Origin: Channa striata
Taxonomy: Eukaryota > Chordata > Actinopteri > Anabantiformes > Channidae
Reading direction: 5' to 3'
Assembly (NCBI GenBank): GCA_033026295.1
Contig: CM065184.1
Coordinates: 14,821,501-14,885,500 of the forward strand
Length of the DNA stretch: 64,000 nucleotides
Position numbers and translations under genes: made by a program. A model generated the notes under the pieces. It did no database searches, was not told where the DNA came from, and worked only from the letters and a program-made list of their open reading frames with translations. Position 1 is the stretch's first letter; each line of letters begins with the position of its first letter. Of this stretch, positions 1 to 12,572 are shown piece by piece.

Positions 1-60
1 TAGAACTTGTTCTTTGTCTGCAAATGAAAGCGATGTTGCTGGTTTAGTATTAGGACTTAC

Positions 61-3000
61 GGTGGTTAGTCTGATAGTCTACGTAGCAAATAGTGCAGAA
101 ACCCAATTTCTCTGGCGTCCCAAAGAACTGGCAGCCAGATCTTTTACAAGGCCGAGCCAGAGGGGTTTGCCAGGCTGATGTGTGTCCTGGGGTAAGGGTG
201 AGGCACGGTCGCTCAGTGTCCCTGGCCTGGCTCCAAGCTGAAGACGAGGCCTCAGTCCTGGGGTTACTCTGCTGTGGCTCTCCCCTTTCTGGAGCCTGCT
301 GTCTCTGCATGCAGGGTGGACACAGGCCATTGAATATCCTGAACACCTCCTGTCTACACATGCTGCAGCGCTCTGTCTCTGTCTCGCAGGCCCCCCACTG
401 GGTCCAGCCGGAGCCCTGGGCCTGGTGGGGAACTACTGGCCCCCCATTGGGGCCCGGGAGTCCTGTAGCAGCCGTTCCAGCACCAGGGGGTGCGTGGTTC
501 TGCCTGGAGTTGAAACAGCGCTCGCAAAGTCCGTCATGCTCCACACTAAGGGTGAAGAGGCAGCCAGGTGTCTTGCACTTCATGGCATGAGTTTCACTGT
601 ACAGGCTGAGGCTGGGAGCAGTGGGTGGGGCTGAGCGGGGGCTGGACAGTACCACCCCCTTCCCAGATGAAGAGGACGGGGGACTGCTGCTTCGCACTCC
701 TCTGGAGCTCACCTCAGTCTCTGGTCCCCCTGTCACACCTACTCCACCTTGCACCCCTCCCCCTTTGGTCTGTACAACCCCTTCTATCCTCGCTCCTCCG
801 CCGACAGTGGCCTGTCGCTTCTCGAAGCACTCGTGACAATGAGGCTGCGTGTCCACAGAGACATAGAAGGTGCATCTTGGCGTGGCACAGCGGATCTCAA
901 TGAGGGACAGCTGGGAGACCGAGAAGGGCGGTGGGCGCTGCGGCTGTGCGGCCCACGCCTGCTCCTTGTCCTCCTGCCAGCGCTGGTACTCATGGTTGAC
1001 AAGCTGCAGGTAGTCCTCCATCAGGTTCATATCTTCAGGGAGGTTCCCCTCATCCAAGCTTAGGACAGAGACATACAATAACATTTTTAACTGCTTGTTT
1101 TTTATAGTTTCTCAGTTTAATCCAAAGTTAAAGCTGTTGTGGTCTGTGTGCTGACTAATTCCGCTGTAATATAGCATAGTCTAATAATAAAGTTCAATAC
1201 GAGTTGCAACATGCATTGGGATGGAGGCAGCTTATTAGTTGTAAGTACCGTGCAGCATTCATGATCCGTGTGGCGTCGTAGCCCAAACCTATGATTGGGA
1301 TCTCTATCAATAACAAGTAGTCTTTGAGAAGCTTCTCTTTCTGCTGCTGTTCTTTCTCCATCAGGAAGTGAACTTTCAGTTCCTCAAAGCCACTGCGGCC
1401 TGGGTTGATCAGCGGTACTGCTCGGATCTCTGGAAAAACCAAACCAAAACGTTACACAGAATTATAAAAGTTAAGCAAATTCATTTCAGGCTTCCTCAGA
1501 TCTGCCTTTGTTATACCAGCTACGTAACATCTCAGAGTTTCCTACCTGGGCCACTGTCTTTGATTGTGATGAGGGGCGCAAAGTGCTGGGAGTCGTACCC
1601 AAGCACTATTGGGTATTTGTAGCACTCTGTGGGTTGCCAGTGTAGTGGCAGATAAATCCCACCCACATTCAAAGGAGAGATGGAGGAGCCAGATTTCATA
1701 CTCCTGACCACCTGGTCTGTTGAAAGAACATCAATTTAGGAGTCAATTTTAAAAAAAAAAAAACTGTCAAAGAACAAGTTAAATATTCTTGTAGTGCAGG
1801 AGCTACAGTATTGTTGGCGAGAACAACAAATAAACTTTAAGTTTTCCCATTTATTCTTTAAAAATGTCATTATCTGTCATTTAATTGACTGCATTTAAGC
1901 AATACCGTAAAACGAATGGCTATTTACGTACAACCACTGAAAACATGAACAATAGTGAGGTGATAGTCTGTAATCGAACACTAAGAACATAAAACCCAGA
2001 GACGGTAAATAGTTGAGGCAGGCGGCGGAGATACTTTTCTATCACCAAAAGACAAGCCAATACAAGACCAGAGAGTCTTTGAAGAATACAAGGAGCCCAG
2101 CTATACTTTCAGTACCTGCAATGACGATGATTGGTCGGCGGAGAATGTTAGAGAGGATGAAGATGTGGATATCTTCCAATGAGTCAAACTGGAGGCCATT
2201 GCTACTGGAGACAGGAGATGCCATCTTCACAATCTTGTCCCACTCCTCCTCCCAGTTCTGGGACAGAACACACATGCAGCATTAGGAAATGAACTTGTGC
2301 ACACGTGCATAATGAATTACAGCCGATCTACAAATGGACGCCAAACACCTAAACAAAACTGCACAGTAACCAAACTATAAGCTTAATGCATGGGTTTGAT
2401 TTATCATCATACCGTGGTGGTGTATCGGAGTCCGGTCTGGGTGAATTCCTGGGACTGGAGCAGCTCTGCCTGAAAGCGAGCTTTAAAGACACCAGTGTCC
2501 GTCTCTTTTAAAACACCATGGAGGGCTTTTCGAAGCACCAGGTCTGTGTCCTGAACACCCAACATGTACTGAGAGGCTGCATGGAGCAAGCAGTTTCCAT
2601 CTCCTGCAAACACAAAGAAAAGAAGCAGTTAACATTTAACGTATGGGCTGCTGACTGTATAAAGTACATGGGACACAACTTTCTAAAATTATACAGGGGC
2701 ATGTGCACATGCAAATGTGATGAGAACCCAGCACTGACAACGGGCTATTGAAGTGTGCACACATGCGAGCCTAAAAAACAGACTGGGGATTTCCAGGCTG
2801 TCGGGCCAGTTGTTGCACTGGTATCACAACTATTCTATGGCCCATAAAATGTCTAAAAGCCCAGCATCTAACCTGATCTGAGGAAAAAATGGCCCATAAT
2901 TTACTTGAAAAATTTAAATATGATCTCTTTAGTCCCTATTTTTGCTTGTACTATCTCCTGATATGTTGTCTATTTTAACATCAGAGAAAACGGTTTCCTC

Positions 3001-6000
3001 TTTATTACACTAACCACCCAGGTTTCTCAAATAAAAATCCTGGAATTTTATTTAGTCTCCTATGGCACCATTGGGTCTTTTTCTCTCATTATGAAACATG
3101 AGAGCTCATCTGTGTCAATGTGCGTAGCTCTAAAAAAACCCTGTTGCTACAATAAACACAGGAATTTCCCCGTGCTTACTTCTGTCTTTTGTGTGTGTGT
3201 GTGTGTGTGTGTGTCCCTCTTATGCTCCCAACTCATCTGTACTACTCAGCTGGTCCTGGACTTTCCACAGGGGAGTGGTTTGGACAGGGTGGAATGTTAT
3301 CTTTTTAACTACTGCTATCAACACCAAACGAAGGCTATGATTGACGAAAGCCGAGATAACACATTCTCCTACATGCACAAATGCCTCCAAACGTACTGTA
3401 TTGTGCATATTCTTATCTGCCTTCATTATCTGTTCGCTTATGTTTACTTGGCGAAGGTTCACACGCATTGAAACATACATACCTTTATCTGCATAATGTT
3501 GCAAGGTACAAAAACGAAACTTTCACACCATATGATCCAAAACTAAGACTCGTTCACGCTGCAAGAGTCTACGTCTGTACAGGAAAAAGCAATTTAAGTG
3601 ACATCTAGGAAAACGTTTGCCTACATAGTACGAGCAATCACGTTTAGTCCAAGGTAAGCCCCGTCACGCCGCAGGCCAAACTGTGATCCAACTTACCTGT
3701 GCTACATGTAATGACTGTAAAGTGAGATACAGTTGTTTGTATTTCAAGCAAAGGATATTCCACTGTACCTTTTGAATAAAAAAAAAAAAAAAAAAAACAT
3801 CATCTGCCTCTATTTCAGACTAGCTAGCTGTTGTTGCATTTCGGCGCTCTTGCATCACTCTCGACAAAAACATAAAATGAACAGCTCTCTAGTGAGAAAA
3901 GGCATCCTCAACAGCACCATCCTCAACAGACACACTTAAGACGGGTATACAAAGATAGTCACAAATGCAGAACTGCACACACGTATAATCAGTTCCTCTT
4001 GTGCACAAAAAACACACAGACTTTTGACCCTGAATTGAGCTGCTTGACGACTAAGGATGAAAGACAGCCTGTTCATGTCCCATCGGTCTAAATATAGACA
4101 CTTCCTCTGTGTGAAGCTGGGACACTTCCTGAAAACACATCAGCAAAGAACCAGACTAAATCCTGATCTAGTTGCCATCCAGGTGACACAAGTGTGCAAT
4201 GCTGTGCTTTCCAGCAAGACTCTAGGTCTGAGTCACGCATCATCCACTATTTCACTACTTGTCTGTCAGCTGTCTGGTGAGAAAAAGCCAACAAACAAGT
4301 CCTCGGCCAAGACTACTGTTGCTACTGCAATCAAAAGAACTAAAGTGTCTAATGGCAAATAATGTGCGTACGTCCCTAACAAAGAGAAACTTGTGCTTAT
4401 AGAACAGAACACAGTGGCAGCGTGTGTGTGTGTGCCCTCGCTGCTACTCCAGTATGTAGAGTCGGTGTATTGTAGCTGAACAAATCCTGCCTGTTGGGGA
4501 CACATGACAGACATGGGATGCTGTTTGGGAAAAACCCTCGGACGCGTCGCATTCGAGACAGAAGATTCACTGAATTTCAATTATGCGTTTCTTCACTGGG
4601 TGGGGAGCTTGCATGGAAAAAAGAAAGTGGGTATGGCCCCATTATTTTAATTGCCAGTGAAGTGAATGTTTTAGCAGGATCCGTTGTAGTGCTTATGGTA
4701 GTGTGGGAATTATATTTAGAAAGAGTGAAAATAGTTCTAAGGTTTGTAAATTCAAATCGATCCGACAGTACTTGAGAAAAGGATGATCTTCCAACAGTGT
4801 TATGACTCTGAGAGGCTTGATTTAAATGACTTGCTGTGACTGGACCCTCACTGACACACTTCCGCCATCTCTCATGTTCTGAGTGTGTGGGTCTGCTGGG
4901 CTCCAGTGACTCAGCAGCAGTCGGTACTCTATATATGTGTGTGTGTGTTTCAGTACCATTGTTGTGAGGACATTTCGGCTGGTCCACACAACTTTAAAAG
5001 TCTTTTTGAGGGTCAAGACTGGATTTAAGGGTTAGGGTTAGAAATGGTTTTGGTTAGAGTTACTGCATTCAGTTGTGATGGTTAGGGTGAGGGGAAGGGG
5101 CTAGGGAGTGTATTATGTCAATCAGTGTCCTCGCAAGTACAGAAAGACAAACGCACGCGCGTGTGTGCCGTCTGTCCTCTGCTCAAAGTCACATCTGGGT
5201 CCTTCAGAGTTAGACAGCCGGGCTCCAAATTCTGTCTCATCTTTATGACATCATTTTCACAAGCCAGGAATTTCCGTCCAGGTTACTGGCAGCAGAAGTC
5301 AATTCAGGGGTCTTTCTGAAGAGGAACAACGTGCTGATGACAGTTACGGTAACTAGTTTAGTCACTACGAACCTCTGAACCAGCCGGGCCCCTCGCAAAG
5401 TTACTATTGACAAAAACAACCATGGGGACAGAACACAAAACTCCAGCAAGTTCCTCATCCGTCCAGTAACTGTTCAAAGTAAATTCTGAAATGAGATCGA
5501 TATAGGAATTTCTCAGTGTTGTATGTTAATTGCTTCCTGTGAGAAATAAATAAACTATTTCCTCTGGAAACTCACATGTTACAGATAAACAACACAAAAG
5601 CAGCTTTATTTCCGCTTCCTTCCTCTGTTTTGAATGCTACGGCTGATGTTTCCCTTCAAAGGCTGTTTTTCCCATCATCTAAAAATAGAATTTAGTCCTA
5701 AGTGCTCACCAGATGTGTTTAAATGACTGCAGTATATGTAAAATACAGCGAGACACAGCTGGATGTGCTCACGTTCGATTTCACGCGCCACATTGAGCTG
5801 TGACCCATCTGAGCAACATAATCCCAAGTCAGTCTGGCAGGTGGGGAGCTTAAGGTGAAATCTTAAGAAGCACACATTCACACTCTTTAACACGCCTACG
5901 CAGAACAAGAGGGGACGCACCCCTAAAGTTGTAAATGAAAAACTGGAAACAGTCAGGTCTGAAACATCATCGACAGTAAACAGTCCTGCATGTGACGCCA

Positions 6001-6848
6001 GAGAATTTCCCAGTACACAACTATGATCAAAAGTAATCAGGCCCAATTCTGAATGTTTGTCTGCCCTGGGATGTTCCCGCATTACAACATCCACGTAACA
6101 GAAAACATGACTTAGCAATGGTGCTGACTGAACTCAAACACTCAGCTCCGAACAGTAAAACCAAGGGGGCTGCTGAATGAGTCTATGTGAAAGCGGAACC
6201 TGTGTCCCTCGATTGTTGTCATTTACTGTAACCCCGCTTGTGAGTAATGACATCTCAAAATTTACATATCAAATACTGACTCATAAACACGGCTCATCCA
6301 TCGGTGAAAACGAAACAAAAGCAACAAGTGTCCTCAAGCCCACGGTGACAAAGATGGCGACAGTTCCTGACATCCAGCGACAAATGTTTGACATCATTTC
6401 TGATCTAACTTTGGTTTAAATGCTACCAGAAATGTCTGCTCCACAAACCACAAAAGCATCACATTGCTCCCATCTTCACTGTGCTTCACCCAAGAGTAAG
6501 ATTCGGTTACACCTCCTACACAGGAACTAGGTTTTTCTTACCATTGGTACGTAAAGGCACCATCTTCTTCACCTCCCGACACCAGTTGAGCTTCTTTTCC
6601 TGCTCCAGTGAGACCTGCATGGCTCGATCGAGGATGGCGGCCTGCACCACCTCCCTGAAAGCCTGCGGGAAGTGGTTCATGGCGATCATCTCCAGCGTGT
6701 AGCGGTGCATGCCCCGCAGGTGGTGCATCAGGCCCCCGCTGGTGGACGGCTTCACCACATCATTGGGCACTCGCTGTCGGATCTTCACCGCCTTCAGCAG
6801 GTTGGAGACAAACAGGAATTTGGGGAGGAAGTTCTGACCCTGTGACAT
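61..6848 (-). CDS. tnfaip3: A20 / TNF alpha-induced protein 3, ubiquitin-editing enzyme (partial, C-terminus beyond left edge)
   Basis: A20 is a cytoplasmic ubiquitin-editing enzyme that damps NF-kB signalling: an OTU deubiquitinase domain removes K63 chains and A20 zinc fingers bind or transfer ubiquitin. Six coding exons are seen: 6848-6542, 2603-2413, 2257-2116, 1716-1546, 1429-1249, 1058-61. All junctions are GT-AG and phases join in frame, giving about 663 residues. The ATG has G at -3. The OTU domain covers about residues 1-370. Its catalytic cysteine is in NGDGNC (Cys107) and its histidine in YDSQHF (His258); the motif LRRPIIVI is also present. Four A20-type fingers follow in exon 7: three with spacing C-x4-C-x11-C-x2-C (first at about 388) and one C-x2-C-x11-C-x2-C (third). 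The fourth contains FGTPEK and ends at the donor. Mammalian A20 has seven fingers, so fingers 5-7 should lie in exons left of base 59. The linker between fingers 1 and 2 is Gly/Ser rich and unlike mammals, apart from SAPPTAPS just before finger 2. Confidence 0.97.
3161..3170 (-). promoter_or_regulatory. Consensus-type kB site in tnfaip3 intron 2
   Basis: The minus strand reads GGGAAATTCC, a full match to GGGRNNYYCC, inside intron 2. A single 10-bp match can occur by chance, so this is only a candidate intronic enhancer element. Confidence 0.35.
3191..3214. repeat. (GT)12 microsatellite
   Basis: Uninterrupted GT dinucleotides within tnfaip3 intron 2. Confidence 0.97.
4937..5168. mobile_element. 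MITE-like element with TTAGGG-like core, copy 1
   Basis: A GT-rich edge is followed by GTTGTGAGGACA, the core TTTGAGGGTCAAGACTGG, several GGTTAGGG-type units, then GTATTATGTCAATCAGTGTCC and a CA/CG-rich edge. The ends are imperfect inverted repeats of roughly 30 bp (GAGGAC on the left against GTCCTC on the right). A second, shortened copy at 12573 shares the core and right-hand blocks. I recognise this as a very common dispersed teleost sequence, often flanked by (GT)n, but cannot name its family. Confidence 0.75.
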
Positions 6849-8620
6849 GGCGGATGGTCGGCCAAGCGAATGGAAGGAGGGGAGGAAGAGGAGCGAGGAG
6901 GAGGAGGAGGGACCAACCGCCGATGCTCGAACGTGGAAACTGGATAGAGAGAAGCAGAGGGGATATGTTATTTTACAGGAATGCGAGTTGGAAACAACAG
7001 AACAGATCAGTGGGAAGTTTTCACTAAAGATTCCCCTCTCTTATTAATTGAGCCTTCAGAGACTTTAATTTACAGTTTGTTGGGAAACCACCCAGCACAC
7101 AGGATCATCCCACTACAAAGGTTTTTTGGTGCTTTTCGACTGGAGATTCTGTCTGGCCAAATAGAAGAACCCTTTGTATCTTTGTTTGCTCTCTAATTCT
7201 CCTTTGTTTGTCTTGATAGTGTTTGAGAGCTTCCCCCAACAGGGCATCCCAGTGTCCCACCGAGCTCTGAGCCTTCTGGTGTTTTCCACATATCAAACTG
7301 AAGACCAACTCCCAGGCTGCCAGGGATGTCACCCACTGGCCCAAGGCCTCTTCCCCAGCTCACACCTTTGTCTCTCGACCTGCGTTGAATCGTTGTTTCT
7401 GGAGCAAATGTAGGAAGGGTGCCAGTGTGAAAGCATTGTTTGAGTGCACGCACCACAGCGATTCTGTTCTCTGTATCGCTGTGTTTTCACAGATTGAGGA
7501 AGAAAACAGTTCTTTTTTTCCCCATCTAGCGGAATATGTAAAAACAAAAAACCCACTGAATCACCATTTATGGTGATTGAATGGTGATTGAAATGCTACA
7601 CAAGCACTTCCCTGCGTTCAAGACCTAAAGTTTTGCAAAGTTGCATTTTTCAAATCAGGACATTCCAGTTTGAATCACACAAACAAAAAAATGGCCATTT
7701 CTACTAAAAACTGATTTTAAAAGCCTCTTTCGACCAGGACTGTCAGCGCCTTCAGTCGACAGGAAGTAGAAAGTGATGGTCAGCAAGTAGGCCTGGACTT
7801 TTCCCGACTTCTAACTCCATCCTTCATTCAAACTGCAGCCACACACACACACACCTGAATGCTCGGCGATCAGTGGCCTCCTGTGCCTTCACTGGCCCAA
7901 CAGCAGCAGGTGCAACAGCGGACTAGGCCGTGCTGAAGGGGGCTACGGACAGCGGACACCTGGATGTCCGGGTGAGGGAGGGGGGGCCGTCAATCGGGCC
8001 GTTTGCGGCGGCGTTGGCACCGCTCGCAGACTTCCAGCCCCGGGGAGGCTCGGCGCTCGACGCTGCGGCTCGCGGGTAGCGGGCTACACGCGAACACAAC
8101 AACAGGAGACTACGCTGACGTTAAGCGCTTACGTAATTCCAATGACAACCACCGGTTTTTTTTTTTTTTTGGTTTTTTTGGAAACAATGTAGCGTTCGAT
8201 CGGCCCGGCGGCTCCTCGGGCCGTTTAAATGTCCTAGGATCCGCCGGAGGGTGACGTCTTTGTAAACAATGGCTGTCAAAAGCCCCCGGTCGTGAGCAGC
8301 CTTCGAGCTTCCGCCGTGTCCCCACAAACACACACACACACACACACATACATATATATATATACGACCGTCCGTCCGTTGGTTCGCCAAGGCCCGAACG
8401 CGTTGTGGCCGCCGGGTCTCGGCCCCCCCGGTCCGCCGCTCTTACCTGTGTAATGTGTCGGGGTAACAACAAAGCCCTCCCGGATGCTCAGGCTAGTCCT
8501 CCGTCAGCCACTTCACTCAGCCTCGCCGCAGCGGTCCTCGGCGCCATTCACGCTTCTCTCGCCTTCGGTACCAGCTCTATTTTGGAGTGTTCGCGGCTCG
8601 CGATGCCGCTCAAAAGAGCA
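6849..8620 (-). other. tnfaip3: tnfaip3 5' UTR exons and intron 1
   Basis: The ATG exon appears to begin at 6939. The minus strand reads a long pyrimidine tract ending CTATCCAG directly before that base, which leaves a 91-nt 5' UTR before the ATG at 6848. No AG acceptor lies closer upstream of the ATG. A matching donor, CACAG|GTAAGA on the minus strand, ends a noncoding exon 1 at 8446. Exon 1 has no in-frame ATG. Its 5' limit is not visible; about 8560-8620 is a guess based on the kB pair upstream. A noncoding first exon agrees with the mammalian gene. Intron 1 holds a CA/TA microsatellite at about 8327-8364 and poly(T) at 8158-8170. The stretch 7960-8780 is CpG rich. Confidence 0.75.
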
Positions 8621-8676
8621 CACACGTCCGCAAACGATAGTTTTTTTTTTTTTTTTTAAAAAAAGGAAAAAGTCAA

Positions 8677-8701
8677 GGGGATTTCCACACGGGGACTTTC
8701 C
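8677..8701 (-). promoter_or_regulatory. Tandem NF-kB sites in tnfaip3 promoter
   Basis: In gene orientation the sequence reads GGAAAGTCCC (8701-8692) then GGAAATCCCC (8686-8677), five bases apart. Both fit the GGGRNNYYCC kB consensus with no mismatch on the opposite strand. They lie about 230-255 bp upstream of the exon 1 donor, where an inducible A20 promoter would be. The human A20 promoter is known for a similar adjacent pair that makes the gene its own NF-kB feedback target. Confidence 0.85.
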
Positions 8702-9030
8702 GTCCACCCATTTTCCTTCTCAGTCACGGCTGCAGTGGCGGCTCCTCGCCGCCAGGGGGGTCTCGCGTGTGTCTGAGGCGATACTGAAAAGCGTGTCCCA
8801 CCTACTGTGCACAAAGGAGCGTCACCGAGGGAGACAGACAGGTCGCGTCATCATCCGTTTCACGAGGCGGCCTCACAAAAGACATCATTGACCTGCAGCG
8901 AGGCCAGACTCGGCGGACGACGGAGGAAAACGAAAGAACAAACTGCGTGGCTGTAGTTGACTGCACGCACGCTTGTGTTTGTGTGTGGATGACTACAGGT
9001 GCACAGTAAGATGGGGAGAAGACCCCCCCC

Positions 9031-9031
<1 letters not shown>

Positions 9032-9078
<47 letters not shown>
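9032..9078. repeat. (AC)n microsatellite, 47 bp
   Basis: Pure AC dinucleotides directly after a C-run, about 350 bp upstream of the tnfaip3 promoter. The long valine/cysteine reading frames here are artefacts of the repeat. Confidence 0.97.
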
Positions 9079-9079
<1 letters not shown>

Positions 9080-11737
9080 TCTTAAGTGTTTGAATGTGTA
9101 ATCAGTGTGTGCGGCATAAAGAAGCATAATTTGGGGGTTAGGTTGGTAAATTATTGGATGCATTTTTTAAAATCAAGTGAATAACATTTCATATTATTAA
9201 GACATTGCTCTGGGATCGACCTGTTCTTTTTTTTTGTTTGTTCTTTTATAAGCATTTTAAATGCTTTGATTATTACACAAATTAAGTTGTTTTATATTGT
9301 ATAATATTATTTTTTTTATTATATGTTGCTTGCCTTCAAATGTACCAGACTGTGTCAGGGACAATTTGTAATAAAAAATAATAATGTACAAATTGAGTAC
9401 AAATGTACTTAATTTCCCCTTTCTGTCAGTCCATGTAGCTATCATGAACACAATCAGACCATGAGCTGATTCTCTGACTCTTCACTAACTCACTGACTGT
9501 TTTTCACATTTCATATATAAAACTCATAATAACAATTTAATACTTAGTTCGAAACAATTGCATCATTCGGTGCCTAACTTTGTTAAAATACACAGGTCAC
9601 TGAAAGCCAACACGGAAAAATTTCATCACGTTATCTCAAAATCTAATTTTGTACGAAACCCAACAAGAGAAACTTGTTGAGAAACATTGACATTTTAAGA
9701 CCACATTAGATCACAAAGATAACACCAAAATATAAACTTTGCTGATATTTGGTTGACCCCGGTGGAACTGCACCCATCTTACCCTTTATTGCAATGCCAG
9801 TGATGGTGTTTTGACTGTTTGTAAATGAAAACACAAGCACATTCGCATTTCATATCTTCCACCGGGAAACTTCAGAAGCAAATATGTTGAATGCATTTAT
9901 TATGAAGCATCTTTAGCAAGTCATTTAATAAAGTACTTTAGCAAAGTAACTGTGCATATTGACTTTTGGTTAACGTTGCTTCTACGATGCACTCCTTCCT
10001 CTTCTTCTACCTACCCAGCGTAAACACATGACTTTATACATATACACACAGACCATCCACCGACATGCAGCTTTTATGTGGTCGTCGCAGATAAAACCCT
10101 AAAAATGTGTCAAATCACAGGCACCTTTGTTGGATGCAAGGACCCTGGTGGGTAACAAGCTGTGTTATCAATGACAGCATGTGGCAAAGTACCGTGACTG
10201 TTTTCTGCGGTCTACCATCACTGAAGCTACGACAGCAAAGCAGTCCCAACCCTGTTTTTGTTCTGAGTGCCACCTTTGGTTAGCTGGCGTTGCATGTGTG
10301 AGCGTGGTGGCTGAGTTGCAGCAGCACCACTCATTTAGATGGTGTGAATGGAAAAACACTAGTTGCCTTTGTGTACTTGGCTGTGTTGTCAATTTATATA
10401 CAGCAGGTCCCTGCAGCGCATGTTTATGTCTAGTTTAGTGGCACAGTCAGTGTAAGGCTGCAAAAAACAAGTATTTTTAGTACTATTTCGTTATTGAATT
10501 AAGCTTGCATTTACCTGTAAGATTCCACAAAGATGCCCACAAAAAGTTCTCCAATTTTTGTCAACCAAGAGTAAATATCGAAATAGCATAACATTCCTAC
10601 ATGAAAATCTGGAGACTGTGAGCATTTGTTTGTTTTGTTTTTTTGATTATCATTAGCACGTTTTTTTGGCACATAATTATAACCTGAAGTGTCAGTCATT
10701 TAGAATATTACTATGAGACGTACCACAGCAAAATCAGTAGTAAGACACGTAAGCATTTACATTAGATTTACCAAGAATTGGACGTCCAGATAAAAAAAAA
10801 ATGCATGTAAAACTCATTCCGAAGAAACACTTTGTCTCCTTATCAAACTAAAACTGCCAGACGTCGGTGCTGATTCACTCCTCGCTTTCTATTTCCCTTT
10901 CCCTTCCCTGCGGAAAGACTCTTACTTCTGTTATGTGCCCAAACATTGTAAATTACAGTTCCGTTCCTATCTGCTCATGTGGGGAACAGAAAGTCACCTG
11001 ACATGGATTCATGAGGAACGAACTCGCCGACTCAACCTTACCTGACGTGTAGTACTCAACAGTATCTTATACTAAAGTACAATATCACATTTATGGATTT
11101 CACTAATCATACTAAGCTTTTGGACACTCGAAAATACATTTTCCCTGTTGGCTTGAATTAACCTGAGACTGTGTTATCAGCAACTGATAATGATGCTATA
11201 AATAATGCTGATGACTTTATCCTGCAAAGTTTTTTTTATTGGATCACATGCTGGATTAGTCACAGTTATCAGTGACAACACTGCGGGAGCGGCCTGTGGA
11301 AGCAAAAGCAAACCGCCTCATTCATCAGCGCATGGAAAACCCCACGATAGACAGTTGGCCCAGTTCACCAGGTGGTTTGATATGAGCAATCCTCTAATTT
11401 CCTCTCCGTCCAGATCATTCGCAGCATTAGTGAGCGTGAAGGGTCAGACGGACAGAAACAGTTGTTGCTGAGGGGTGTTCAGCAGCAACAACTAAAAGAA
11501 CAAACTGCCTTGGGAGTTCAGAGTTTCCCCCAGAGGATCAGTAAACTTTAACTAACGCTTGATTTTCAGTCCTTCATAAAGGAAATCACGCTGCTGCAAC
11601 TCTGGCGTCTGGAAAGATTTCAAAGATGAAAAGTAATTGCCTTCCTGGAAACTTTTTTTTCTGAGATTTGATAAGTTTTTGCTTTCACACATTAGCATAG
11701 TGTCTGACAAACTGCTTTGACTGATTAGTCATAATAC

Positions 11738-11832
11738 ACCAGTAGTGGTTTAATGTACTTAAGTTGAGTTTCTCGTGTAGTTTACTTTAGTATTTGTATT
11801 TCATTACTTTTTACACTACAGCTGAAGATTCA
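11738..11832 (-). repeat. Dispersed teleost repeat fragment (TACTTAAGT/AGTACTTT type)
   Basis: It starts TAGTGGTTTAATGTACTT and continues with spaced TTTACTTTAGTATTTGTA-like units. This is the style of a common hAT-like repeat of fishes made of AGTAAAAGTAC words. The fragment at 13960-14335 is the same style in the opposite orientation and ends with the complementary TGTTCCACTA. Family assignment is from memory. Confidence 0.5.
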
Positions 11833-12572
11833 GATTTTATGCACAAACGTATGGAGTGTGAAAACACATGGCACTGATCTTGACCACACTGATCAAACTA
11901 CTACAGTAAAAATAAAAAAATAAAAACGGATGTTTCATTTGTAGAGGTCATTATGTACATTTACACTGAAACTACATATTGCACATAATATTTACATACA
12001 TCATATTTCACTAACCATTTCAGTGCATGTATATTAGGAGCATTTATACAATTAGTAGAGCAATGCTGCAAATTAAACTAAATGCTTGATGCCCTTTTGA
12101 GCCTAGTGCTGTTTGCATGCAGTAATCTATTATACTGTAAGAATACTCACAGCTGAGTTATGTTGCAGCGGCTGGCTCACATTAGAGAGACTTTATAGTT
12201 ACTTCCTTAGTAATGTTAGAGCAATTTGACTCTATTTATTCTCTAGTAAACACAGCCGAAGTTATCAGCAAGATGTGGGGAAACACGATTAAGCAGGAGT
12301 CAGAAACAATAGACGTTGACCGACAGTAACCTTCACGCTGTTAAAAGCAAAAGGTGACATCAACCCTTGTTCCTAAGAAATGCTCGTGCTGTTTCACTCG
12401 GGCTCCATGCAAGAAAAGTTGCTCTGACCTTATTCATTTACGGTGTAAACTCTGAGTACAATGCACATTTCTTCTTCCATCATCCCGGTTTCTCTCTCTT
12501 TACGGAGTAGCTCAGATCAAGGAAAACGATTGAGTTTGTTCAGAGGCATATACATTCGTATGTGTACACACA

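Larger units (their letters stand above)
2604..6541 (-). other. tnfaip3 intron 2 (3.9 kb)
   Basis: This is the largest intron visible in the gene. It contains a GT microsatellite (3191-3214), an A20 homopolymer (3778-3797), the intronic kB match and a TTAGGG-like MITE (4937-5168). The open frames I checked here are short, unconserved in appearance and not like known proteins. The small introns at 2258-2412, 1717-2115, 1430-1545 and 1059-1248 hold nothing else I can identify. Confidence 0.8.

Noticed and set aside
93..1063. Plus-strand reading frames across the left edge (up to 165 residues)
   Set aside because: They are antisense shadows of tnfaip3 exon 7, which shows zinc-finger spacing and splice junctions on the minus strand.
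5030..5100. Interstitial telomere repeat (TTAGGG)n
   Set aside because: Only irregular GGTTAGGG-like words occur, and they belong to a MITE-like element with a second copy at 12.6 kb. There is no true hexamer array.
8110..9077. Long minus-strand frames near the tnfaip3 promoter
   Set aside because: They run through CA/TA microsatellites and GC-rich UTR, start from non-ATG codons and give low-complexity protein.
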